Shown piece by piece: positions 25,211 through 32,649 of a stretch of 64,000 bases of DNA. The notes below the pieces were generated by a model that did not search any database, had not been told where the DNA came from, and was given only the letters and a program-made list of their open reading frames with translations. This stretch comes from an uncultured Acetatifactor sp. (GTDB lineage Bacteria; Bacillota; Clostridia; Lachnospirales; Lachnospiraceae), in the NCBI GenBank assembly GCA_910579755.1, contig CAJTVB010000004.1, forward strand, positions 1 through 64,000, written 5' to 3'. The translations under genes were made by a program, and so were the position numbers. The stretch's first letter is position 1; each line of letters opens with the position of its first letter.

Positions 25211-25226
25211 AGACATAATTATGTCT
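25211..25226. promoter_or_regulatory. Perfect 16-bp palindrome (candidate operator)
   Basis: AGACATAATTATGTCT is fully self-complementary. It lies in the divergent region between the XRE gene and a small gene at 25334. A possible promoter on the + strand (TTGACT at 25246, TATAAT-like at 25265-25270) lies just downstream with a short spacer. Binding by the XRE protein is inferred. Confidence 0.5.
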
Positions 25227-25333
25227 CACCGGAACAGGTTTACGTTTGACTTCTTCCTTAGTATTATAATACACATAGGAAAGCGTTGGAAAGAGAAAAC
25301 GGAAAAATAAAAAAGGAAAAGGGTGGAAGAAGG

Positions 25334-25492
25334 ATGAGTGTTGAGCAGAGAATTCTCCGCTGCATTTTGATTCAGCGGATGGAAGGGCAGGAGAGGTACA
25401 GCAGGAGACTGGGAATCGAAAATGTTTCGCTCTACAGAGGAAATCGGTATAAAAACGGAGATCAGAGAAATGGAAGTCTTCAGGGGGAATAA
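25334..25492 (+). CDS. Small protein, 52 residues
   Basis: The 52-residue product starts MSVEQRILRCILIQRMEGQE and contains RLGIENVSLYRG. I recall similar very small clostridial proteins with an N-terminal VEQRIL-like helix and a LGIEN motif, but the function is unknown. AAGGATG lies just before the ATG. It precedes a small membrane-protein gene by 135 bp. Confidence 0.5.
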   Translation: MSVEQRILRCILIQRMEGQERYSRRLGIENVSLYRGNRYKNGDQRNGSLQGE

Positions 25493-25627
25493 AAGCAAAA
25501 AAACAAAGCAATGGAATAAGACGAACGGATAAGGCGAGTGCACAAGACAAATGCACAAGACAGAGAGAAAGAAGTAGAAGGGAAAACGGAAAAACAGAAA
25601 GAAAAAATAGAAGAAAGGGATAGAAAA

Positions 25628-25849
25628 ATGTTGTCATTGCTATTTGTAGTATTAATGATTATGGTATTTGGAAAGCTATTGGGGATTGCGCTGAAGGCAA
25701 CCTGGAGTATTGCGAAGATAGTCGTTACATTAATCTTTTGCCCGGTGGTGCTGCTAGTGCTGGTGATAGCGGGATTGATTTACATTGCTTTTCCGGTTTT
25801 ATTGATAGCCGGGATTGTGTTGCTTTTGGTGTCACCTAAAAGGACTTAG
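25628..25849 (+). CDS. Small membrane protein, 73 residues
   Basis: A strongly hydrophobic 73-residue protein with two or three membrane segments (LLFVVLMIMVFGKLLGIAL; VTLIFCPVVLLVLVIAGLIY; FPVLLIAGIVLLLVSP). Similar short membrane proteins are common next to XRE regulators in Lachnospiraceae, with no assigned function. AAAGGG lies 9 nt before the ATG; the longer upstream frame is highly charged and probably not translated. Confidence 0.6.
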   Translation: MLSLLFVVLMIMVFGKLLGIALKATWSIAKIVVTLIFCPVVLLVLVIAGLIYIAFPVLLIAGIVLLLVSPKRT

Positions 25850-25988
25850 TATGACCCATACCAATCGACCATATGTGTTCACTTTCAGTCAAATGATGTA
25901 GAATGCAGGTACTGCTGCACCCCTGTGATCGAAATACAGGAGGTTTCCTGACAGTTGATTTTGTTTTCTGAAATATCGACAGGATCCA

Positions 25989-26041
25989 TTGATAGAGATT
26001 AGTGAATTTGGTACACTATTTTTGGCGGGCATGAGAGTGTC
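25989..26041 (+). promoter_or_regulatory. Promoter and hairpin before XRE-TPR gene
   Basis: TTGATA (25989-25994) and TACACT (26012-26017) are separated by 17 bp. Directly downstream GGCGGGCA (26024-26031) pairs with TGTCCGCC (26038-26045) with one G-T pair. The hairpin would lie at the start of the mRNA and might stabilise it or act as an attenuator. No other feature is visible in the 25850-26067 gap. Confidence 0.5.
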
Positions 26042-26067
26042 CGCCGAAGTGGGTGCGGGGTATAAAC

Positions 26068-27216
26068 ATGAAGAATGAAATCAATCTTTCAAACAATATC
26101 CTCCGGCTGAGGCATGAAAGGAAGCTTACGCAGGAAGCATTGGCGGAATTTATGGGGGTGACAAAGGCTTCCGTGTCCAAATGGGAGACAGGGCAAAGCA
26201 CACCGGATATTTTGATATTGTCACAGATGGCATCTTTTTTTGATGTGACAATCGATGAGCTGGTGGGATATGAAGCCTGGCTTACGGATCAACAGATCCG
26301 TCGTTATTACAAAGAACTGGTCCGTGATTTTACCGAGTTACCTTTTCATGGGGTTCTGGAAAAGGTCCGTTCTCTTGCGCGCCGGTACTGCGCCTGCTAT
26401 CCCTTTTTGCTCCAATTAGTGGTTTTGTACTGGAATCACTATATGCTGGCGGAGACGGAGGAGGAAGGGAGGAAGATCCTTCAGGAAGCAATGGCATGGT
26501 GTGACCGAATTCAGGAGAATTGCGGTGATTCGGGTGTATGCAGCGAGGCGCTGGTAATGAAGGCGGGGCTGAGTCTTTCACTGGGAATGGCGGCGGAGGC
26601 TTTGGAAGCGCTGGAACCCATTTCAGATCCGGGGCGGTTTACGGGGCAGAGCGGCCTCATGCTGATCCAGGCCTATGAAATGGCCGGGGAAAACGAAAAG
26701 GCCAGAAGCTTTGCCCAGGCAAAGCAGTATCAGGATCTGCTGAATTTGGTGAGCGGCGCAGCACTGTTTGTGTCCTTGTATGAAAGGGATCTCAAGCGGT
26801 GTGATGAAACGGTACGAAGAATCAGGGGAATCATAGAGCTGTACCAGCTGGAGGAGCTTCACCCTAATATGACGGCGCAGTTTCATTACCGGACGGCGGC
26901 GGTGTATGGAGGAAACGGGAAGAGAAAGGAGGCTCTGGAGGCGCTGAAGCTTTTTGAAAAAAGCTGTCAGCATCTGCTGAAGGCGGAGGAGATCACACTT
27001 CATGGAGATGCGTATTTTGACTTGTTGGATGCCTGGATAGAAAAGCTCCCTCTTGGGCGGATGGCTCCCCGGGACAGAAGCTTTCTGCAGGAAAACCTGC
27101 GGGCGGCGCTTTCTCATCCCGCTTTTGGATGTATTCGGGAGACCAGAGAATTTAAAAGCATTGAGAGTCGGCTGTGTGACAGACAACAAGGCGGAGTGCA
27201 TGAAGCCAATGCATGA
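26068..27216 (+). CDS. XRE-family regulator with TPR-like C-terminus
   Basis: The 382-residue protein has an N-terminal helix-turn-helix (ILRLRHERKLTQEALAEFMG, then VTKASVSKWETGQSTPDILI) and an all-helical C-terminal part with repeated Ala/Glu/Leu helices that resemble tetratricopeptide repeats. In Clostridia this type often precedes ABC-exporter genes and probably controls them. A GTG at 26053 is an alternative start. The ATPase gene starts 102 bp downstream, consistent with one operon with two ABC genes. Confidence 0.8.
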   Translation: MKNEINLSNNILRLRHERKLTQEALAEFMGVTKASVSKWETGQSTPDILILSQMASFFDVTIDELVGYEAWLTDQQIRRYYKELVRDFTELPFHGVLEKVRSLARRYCACYPFLLQLVVLYWNHYMLAETEEEGRKILQEAMAWCDRIQENCGDSGVCSEALVMKAGLSLSLGMAAEALEALEPISDPGRFTGQSGLMLIQAYEMAGENEKARSFAQAKQYQDLLNLVSGAALFVSLYERDLKRCDETVRRIRGIIELYQLEELHPNMTAQFHYRTAAVYGGNGKRKEALEALKLFEKSCQHLLKAEEITLHGDAYFDLLDAWIEKLPLGRMAPRDRSFLQENLRAALSHPAFGCIRETREFKSIESRLCDRQQGGVHEANA

Positions 27217-27318
27217 GGAGGAAGTCAATGCACGAGGAGAAAGCGGGAAAGAGATTTTGGAGAGGAAGGCGGCTGCGGAGAATATCCGGAATATATATTG
27301 ACACGGGAGGGGCAGGAG

Positions 27319-28056
27319 ATGTTAAGAATAGAGCATTTGACAAAACATTATAAAGGCAGCAGCAAAGGGGTTACAGATCTGAGTCTGCACATTGCGCCGG
27401 GGGATATATACGCTTTTATCGGACACAATGGCGCAGGAAAGACCACTACTTTGAAATGTGTGGCGGGGATCCAGGATTTTGATGCCGGAACCATTCAGAT
27501 CTGTGGTCTGGACATACAAAAATCTCCCATGGAGTGTAAACGGCAGATTGCGTATATACCGGATAACCCTGATCTTTACGAATATCTCACAGGCATTCAA
27601 TATTTAAATTTTGTGGCGGATGTGTTCCGGATTGGGCCCGGAGAGCGGGAGGAACGGATCCGGGAATATGGGGACAGATTTGAGATTACAGCTTCCCTGG
27701 GGGATCTGATTTCCACCTATTCCCATGGAATGAAGCAAAAGCTGGCGCTGCTTTCCGCCCTGGTACATCAGCCAAAGCTGTGGATTCTCGACGAGCCCTT
27801 TGTGGGTCTGGATCCTAAGGCGGCGGTGATTCTCAAGGAAATCATGGGCAGTGTATGTGCCGGAGGAGGCGCTATTTTCTTCTCCACCCATGTGCTTGAC
27901 GTGGCGGAGAAGCTTTGCAACAGGGTGGCGATTATCAAGGACGGTGTGCTGGCGGCTTCCGGCAGCATGGAGGAGCTTGTGAGGCAGGGCCAGTCGCTGG
28001 AGTCTATTTTTATGGAGGTGGTGGATCATGTGGGGACAGCTCAGGACGCTGATTAA
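27319..28056 (+). CDS. ABC transporter ATP-binding protein
   Basis: The 245-residue ATPase has Walker A GHNGAGKTTTLKC, a Q-loop (RQIAYIPDNPDLYEYLT), the signature YSHGMKQKLALLSAL and Walker B LWILDEPFVGLDP, with the switch His in FFSTHVLD. It belongs to the exporter group (YxlF/CcmA-like) used for antibiotic or peptide export. ATG 27319 follows GGAG. Its 3' end overlaps the permease gene by 29 bp, so both should be translated together. Confidence 0.9.
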   Translation: MLRIEHLTKHYKGSSKGVTDLSLHIAPGDIYAFIGHNGAGKTTTLKCVAGIQDFDAGTIQICGLDIQKSPMECKRQIAYIPDNPDLYEYLTGIQYLNFVADVFRIGPGEREERIREYGDRFEITASLGDLISTYSHGMKQKLALLSALVHQPKLWILDEPFVGLDPKAAVILKEIMGSVCAGGGAIFFSTHVLDVAEKLCNRVAIIKDGVLAASGSMEELVRQGQSLESIFMEVVDHVGTAQDAD

Positions 28057-29614
28057 GCTGGAGCTATGCAATATTTTCGGATTGAATGTGTTTCGTTTTT
28101 CCAAGGATAAAAAAGCGAAAAGCAAGTCCGTTATGCTGCTGGCAGTGTGTATATGTCTGCTGATCATGATGGTCTTTTATGTGGGGAGCCTGGCCGCTGG
28201 TCTGATCCTGCTGGGCGCCGGAGAAGTGGTTCCGTCATACCTGCTTATGATATCCAGCCTTTTGATTTTTATATTTGGCATGTTTAAGGCGGGCAGCGTA
28301 ATCTTTCGGAAGGGTGGTTATGATATACTGTGTGCCCTGCCGGTTTCCAGTACGGCGGTGGTGGCAGGCCGTCTTGTCAGAATGTATGTTGAGAATCTGC
28401 TGATTGTTCTGGCGGTATTGCTGCCGGGAACGGCGGTATACGTATGGAGCCTGAGGCCCGGTCCGTCTTTTTTCCTGACGCTTATATTGGGAGTATGGTT
28501 TGTGCCCCTGATTCCCATGGCCGGGGCCATTTTGATCGGTGCGCTGATTACCGGCATATCCTCCCGTATGCGCCACAAAAGTCTGGCGGCTGCAGGATTG
28601 TCAATTTTGGCAATGATTGGAATATTGTATGGCTCTATGCGGATCTCTGCAGTGGGAGACATCAGCCTGGAAATGCTGAAAGAGCTGACTTCATTTATTA
28701 CAGAGCTTCTGGGGAAAGTATATCCACCGGCAGTTTGGCTGGGCTGGGCGGCAGTTCAGGGGAATTTGCTGCAGGGCTTGCTTTTTGCCGGAGCTTCTCT
28801 GGGAATGTTTGGGGCGGTGTCGGCAGGAACTGCTTTCTTTTTCCACCAGATCTGCCGCAGCCTGTTTGGCAGTTCTGCCAGACATGATTACAGGATGGGC
28901 CGCCTGAAGGAGGATTCTCTGCTGGTTTCTTTGTGCAGGCGGGAGTTTCAGAGATATTTTTCCTCCAGCGTGTATGTGACCAACACGATCATGGGTCCCA
29001 TAATGGGCTGCGTTCTCGCCGGTGCATTGCTGGTTGTGGGGCCGGATGCCCTGACAACACCATTGCCTGTTCCTATAAATATAAATGGGCTGATTCCGTT
29101 TGCGTTTGCCGGTATTTTCTGTATGATGACCACTACGGCCACATCCGTGTCCATGGAGGGGAAAAACTGGTGGATCGCAAAAAGTCTGCCTCTGTCGGCA
29201 AAGAATATTCTTGACGCGAAGATATTAATGAATCTGCTGTTGTTTCTGCCTTTTTATTTTTTGTCGGAGATATTCCTCATTCTGGCTTTAAGGCCGGGAG
29301 CTGAGGAGCTTTTATGGCTGCTTTTGATTCCGGCGGTATTTCTTCTATTTTCCTGCGTGTATGGGATTACCGTCAATCTGCACTTTCCCGTGCTGAACTG
29401 GGAGAACGAGGTTAGTGTGGTGAAGCAGAGTGCCTCTTGTGTCCTTGGGGGAATGGGCGGCTTTTTGCTGGCGATTCCCTGCGCCGCAGGTGCGGCAGCA
29501 GCTCCGGAAGAATATGTATGGTTGATCAAAGGAGGGATCTGCCTGGCGCTCCTTTTAACCACAGGATTCCTATACCGGAAAAATAACCGCTTTGATCTTT
29601 GCGGAAAAGTGTAA
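28028..29614 (+). CDS. ABC exporter membrane protein
   Basis: The 528-residue protein has about 12 membrane helices without an identifiable substrate domain (e.g. VMLLAVCICLLIMMVFYVGS and FLLAIPCAAGAAAAPEEYVW). Two hydrophobic halves are visible, separated by a soluble segment of about 80 residues near 265-340. It resembles uncharacterised 'putative ABC exporter' membrane proteins paired with YxlF-like ATPases in Firmicutes. The start ATG lies inside the ATPase gene, with GGAGGTGG upstream. The exported compound is unknown. A 318-bp gap follows. Confidence 0.8.
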   Translation: MWGQLRTLIKLELCNIFGLNVFRFSKDKKAKSKSVMLLAVCICLLIMMVFYVGSLAAGLILLGAGEVVPSYLLMISSLLIFIFGMFKAGSVIFRKGGYDILCALPVSSTAVVAGRLVRMYVENLLIVLAVLLPGTAVYVWSLRPGPSFFLTLILGVWFVPLIPMAGAILIGALITGISSRMRHKSLAAAGLSILAMIGILYGSMRISAVGDISLEMLKELTSFITELLGKVYPPAVWLGWAAVQGNLLQGLLFAGASLGMFGAVSAGTAFFFHQICRSLFGSSARHDYRMGRLKEDSLLVSLCRREFQRYFSSSVYVTNTIMGPIMGCVLAGALLVVGPDALTTPLPVPININGLIPFAFAGIFCMMTTTATSVSMEGKNWWIAKSLPLSAKNILDAKILMNLLLFLPFYFLSEIFLILALRPGAEELLWLLLIPAVFLLFSCVYGITVNLHFPVLNWENEVSVVKQSASCVLGGMGGFLLAIPCAAGAAAAPEEYVWLIKGGICLALLLTTGFLYRKNNRFDLCGKV

Positions 29615-29722
29615 TTTCTAAAGTGTGATCCAATAGCGCTTCATGTTTGCCAGGCAGCCAGAACCTTTTGCAGTCTCATTTTCCGGCATGATTCCGGTTT
29701 TTCTACTATTTCAGATTCCCTC

Positions 29723-29773
29723 TTGACATATGTATGAAATCGTACTAAAATGTGCTTTGTCTGATTTCGTACA
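29723..29773 (+). promoter_or_regulatory. MarR-gene promoter with inverted-repeat operator
   Basis: TTGACA (29723-29728) and TAAAAT (29746-29751) lie 17 bp apart. TGTATGAAATC (29731-29741), inside the spacer, is an inverted copy of GATTTCGTACA (29763-29773) with one mismatch, so the repeat arms flank the -10. This is a typical site for autorepression, most simply by the MarR protein encoded downstream. Confidence 0.65.
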
Positions 29774-29782
29774 AGTCAATCA

Positions 29783-29880
29783 CCCCGCCGCAAGCAGCGG
29801 GGCATGGAAATTGAAACGCCCCAAGGGGCGAGGGATTGACCCTCGCGGCATTCGTCAAATAGCCATGCTTGCATGGCTAT
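29783..29880. repeat. Cluster of four stem-loops in the MarR leader
   Basis: Four hairpins follow in 98 bp: CCCCGC/GCGGGG (29783-29802), CGCCCC/GGGGCG (29817-29830), GCGAGGG/CCCTCGC (29828-29846, competing with the second), and ATAGCCATGC/GCATGGCTAT (29859-29880) followed by TTTT. All lie between the promoter and the start codon at 29932. The GC-rich block is unlike its surroundings and may be an inserted palindromic repeat; the last hairpin could terminate transcription. Confidence 0.6.
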
Positions 29881-29931
29881 TTTCCTCATTGTTCGCGGGA
29901 ATAAACGAACTTACAAAAACGGAGGCTTGCC

Positions 29932-30369
29932 ATGGGAGAATACGCATCGGCGGAGATGAAGCGGTTGAATTATCTGACCAGTGAAATTGACGGAATTTAT
30001 CACAAGGCGGCTTTGAAGTTTGGGCTGTCAGACAGTGAATTGATGATTCTGTACTCCATTTGCAATGAAGGCGACAGCTGTCTGCTTCATGATATTTGCA
30101 GGTATTCGGGAGCCAGCAGGCAGACTATCAATTCGGGTCTTCGAAAGCTGGAGAAGGCAGGGAGAGTAACACTGGAGGCCTGCGGCGGCAAAAAGAAGAG
30201 GGTGTGCCTGACAGAACAGGGAGGAGAGCTGGTTCGAAATACTGTGGTACGGGTGATTCAGGCGGAGAACGATATCTTGAATTCCTGGCCGGAGAATGAA
30301 AGGGAGATTTACCTGGAACTGACAAAAAAGTATCTGGAGGCCTTTCGGGATAAGGTTAAATCCATTTGA
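29932..30369 (+). CDS. MarR-family regulator
   Basis: The 145-residue protein has the MarR layout: an N-terminal dimerisation helix, then a winged helix (LLHDICRYSGASRQTINSGL, then RKLEKAGRVTLEACGGKKKR with the wing and VCLTEQGGELV), and a C-terminal helix. It binds an inverted repeat as a dimer and is released by small ligands. GGAGGC lies 8 nt upstream. A decayed MATE efflux gene follows directly; a MarR regulator next to a pump gene is a familiar pairing, so it probably once controlled that pump. Confidence 0.85.
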   Translation: MGEYASAEMKRLNYLTSEIDGIYHKAALKFGLSDSELMILYSICNEGDSCLLHDICRYSGASRQTINSGLRKLEKAGRVTLEACGGKKKRVCLTEQGGELVRNTVVRVIQAENDILNSWPENEREIYLELTKKYLEAFRDKVKSI

Positions 30370-30389
30370 TCCCAGGCGGTTAAAAGCGG

Positions 30390-30913
30390 TTGCTGAAGAC
30401 CTGTACCAACGGTTCCTCCGAGCTGATGTCCAACATTTCCATGTCCGTGGTCAGTATGCTTTACAACTTTCAGCTGATGAAATATGCCAAGGAGGACGGC
30501 GTGGCAGCATATGGGGTGCTGATGTACGTAAACATGATCTTCCTGGCGGCTTTTCCTTGGCCATGCTGGGGCTGGCGGAAGGGCTGGCACGCCCCCTGGG
30601 AATGATTTTTGTTGGATATGACCAGGGACTTTTGGAGCTGACGCTCAGGGGCTTTCGGATTTATTCCTTTTCCTTCCTGTTTGCCGGAATCGCTATTTTT
30701 GGGTCCTCCTTCTTTACCGCGCTGGGAAATGGGCTGGTATCGGCGCTGATCGCGTTTTTGCGGACCTTGGTGTTTCAGGCGGCGGCAGTGCTCATCTTCC
30801 CGCTGATCTGGCAGATTGACGGGATCTGGTGGTCCATTGTGGCGGCGGAATTGATGGCAGCGGCAGTGACCGCTCTGTTTCTGGCAGGGAAACGGGCTAA
30901 ATATCACTATTGA
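30390..30913 (+). pseudogene. MATE efflux pump remnant
   Basis: Two blocks of a MATE-type multidrug transporter remain. The first (to about 30545) reads KTCTNGSSELMSNISMSVVS and AAYGVLMYVNMIFLAAF, typical of the second half of clostridial MATE proteins. The second block, in another frame, reads SLAMLGLAEGLARPLGMIFV and FRIYSFSFLFAGIAIFG and runs to the natural C-terminus. In intact proteins the blocks are separated by about 70 more residues, so an internal deletion with frame change is present, and the N-terminal half of the gene is missing. About 170 of roughly 450 residues remain. Confidence 0.75.
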
Positions 30914-30951
30914 AAATTCTTAAGGAAGCGCTGTTTGAAATCACCGCTTCC

Positions 30952-32166
30952 TTAATATTTGATGTTTTTCTCCCGGTACTCGCTGGGGGAAAGTCCTGTC
31001 TCCTTCTGAAAGGAGGAAGAAAAATAGCTTCTGGAGCCAAAGGAAAGCTCGTCGCTGATCTCCTGGATGCTCATTTTAGTTCCGGAAAGCAGAAGCTTTG
31101 CCTGGCGGATTTTTTCACGCTTGATATAATCTGCCACACTACAGCCGGTTTCCTGCTTGAATTTGTGGGAGAAATAGTATTCCGTGTAGCCGGCCTGGTC
31201 TGCCAGGGCGGCGATGGAAAGCTTTTCCCGGATATGAATGGTAATATAATCGCAGGCGCTTCTGATCTGGCCGGAAAGGGTATTATTTTTTTCCTGCCGC
31301 ACCCTTTGAACGTAATCCTCCAGAAGTGCACTGCAGGTGTTGGAGGTTTCCGCGATACTGCCGCATTCTTCGATCAGCTGCATGTAGTGATCATTGAGGG
31401 TATAGGCCACGGAGGGGCTTACGCCGCCCTCAATAGCCGCTCTGGAGCAGAGCGTCAGCAGGACGATGGAGGTGGATTTCGCCCGGCGCAGGGGATTGCC
31501 CACGTCGAAGCGGGGGCCGTCGCTGAGACTGTGAGAACGGGCCAGGGCGTCCAGATAATTTGGATTACCTTCCCGAAGCATGTTGATAAAGGTCTGTTCC
31601 GCAGCCCATACGCCGCGGTGCTCCTCCGAGATCAGGCTGGCCTCGGGCACAGAGGCATCCTCCGTGGATCTTTCTATAAAACGAATGTCGTTGGTGGTGA
31701 GCCGCTGCCCGGTGATGCAGTAGTGCAGCATTACGGCATACTGGAAGAGCTGGTTGGTGGGAATGATGGGAATATGCTCAAAATATCGGAAAATTTTGGC
31801 CCGTATGCTGATGGAAAGATCATGCTTGTCCAGCCCTTTTTTCACAGCCTGGTAGGATGTTCGTCCGGAGTAGGCGGGGCCCAGAACGTGGATCCCCTGA
31901 AGGCGGTCCTGGTCCCAGGCGAAGGCGGCGATCCAGATCAGCCCCAGATAATCGTCTATGAGTACAGGGCGGCGGGACCGGCTCTCCACATATTTTTTCA
32001 GAGGCTCCTCCAGACTGATCAATACAAGCATATCGTTATCCTCCAAGGCATGCGGGGAAGCGGCTGGAGACGCCAGAAGGAAAGAGGGATCATAGCTTCG
32101 CAGGGGCAGCTCATGGTTGCAGAGGATCAATTGTCTGAAAAAATCCAGTTTTTCATGAATGTTCAT
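30952..32166 (-). CDS. AraC-family transcriptional regulator
   Basis: The 404-residue protein has a C-terminal double helix-turn-helix (KLSIAALADQAGYTEYYFSH, then SIQEISDELSFGSRSYFSSS and KETGLSPSEYREKN). The first 290 residues do not match a named sensor domain. It probably binds a sugar signal and activates the neighbouring carbohydrate genes. GGAGAAG precedes the ATG on this strand. Divergent from it across about 200 bp lies the GH2 gene, with a small gene in between on the same strand as the regulator, so control of GH2 is a reasonable inference. Confidence 0.85.
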   Translation of the reverse strand: MNIHEKLDFFRQLILCNHELPLRSYDPSFLLASPAASPHALEDNDMLVLISLEEPLKKYVESRSRRPVLIDDYLGLIWIAAFAWDQDRLQGIHVLGPAYSGRTSYQAVKKGLDKHDLSISIRAKIFRYFEHIPIIPTNQLFQYAVMLHYCITGQRLTTNDIRFIERSTEDASVPEASLISEEHRGVWAAEQTFINMLREGNPNYLDALARSHSLSDGPRFDVGNPLRRAKSTSIVLLTLCSRAAIEGGVSPSVAYTLNDHYMQLIEECGSIAETSNTCSALLEDYVQRVRQEKNNTLSGQIRSACDYITIHIREKLSIAALADQAGYTEYYFSHKFKQETGCSVADYIKREKIRQAKLLLSGTKMSIQEISDELSFGSRSYFSSSFQKETGLSPSEYREKNIKY

Positions 32167-32214
32167 TTTCTTCTCCGTTTATCGTGCAGAATTTTCCGAG
32201 TCTATCACAGGTTT

Positions 32215-32445
32215 TCAACCGTCGAGAAAATCCTTCATGAGTTCCTGGTCTTCTTTTTGCTCAAATCGGAGTGCGCCGCTTTTCAGCAGCTGGGGATTGG
32301 AGGCGATGGTACAGAAAATGTACTGGCTGAGCGTGGATTTCAGAGCCAGCCGGTCACCCTCCGGTGTCTCAAACATCACATCACAACGGCACTTTCGTAT
32401 TTGTTTCAAAAATTCCACTATATTGGCATTTGGTTTTATATGCAT
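32215..32445 (-). CDS. Conserved small protein, 76 residues
   Basis: The product begins MHIKPNANIVEFLKQIRKCR and contains DRLALKSTLSQYIFCTIAS, ending ELMKDFLDG. An AAGGAG ribosome-binding site lies in ideal position. I recall similar short proteins in Lachnospiraceae, sometimes annotated as 'polya polymerase', but this is not a supported function. It lies 48 bp upstream of the AraC gene on the same strand, so the two may be one transcript. Confidence 0.7.
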   Translation of the reverse strand: MHIKPNANIVEFLKQIRKCRCDVMFETPEGDRLALKSTLSQYIFCTIASNPQLLKSGALRFEQKEDQELMKDFLDG

Positions 32446-32649
32446 GAAAAAGTCTCCTTTTAATAGTATTTATAGTATACACGAAAAGCATGGGTTTGCG
32501 CCAGAGGATTTTTGTGGTCTGCCGGAAAAAACGTAGCGAATTTCTTAACGCCTTCACGGATTATTGGATGCAGAAGCCAGGGAGCTTTACTATAATGCTA
32601 TTTAGGCGGACAAGCCGCTGAAAAACAGTGAGTCCATCGAGGAGGAATC

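Noticed and set aside
29783..29880. CRISPR-like repeat cluster
   Set aside because: The hairpins differ in sequence and there are no regularly spaced identical repeats.
30910..32463. Long open frame of 517 codons on the + strand
   Set aside because: It lies antisense to the AraC regulator, whose helix-turn-helix domains and ribosome-binding site are clear; the + frame is a shadow.
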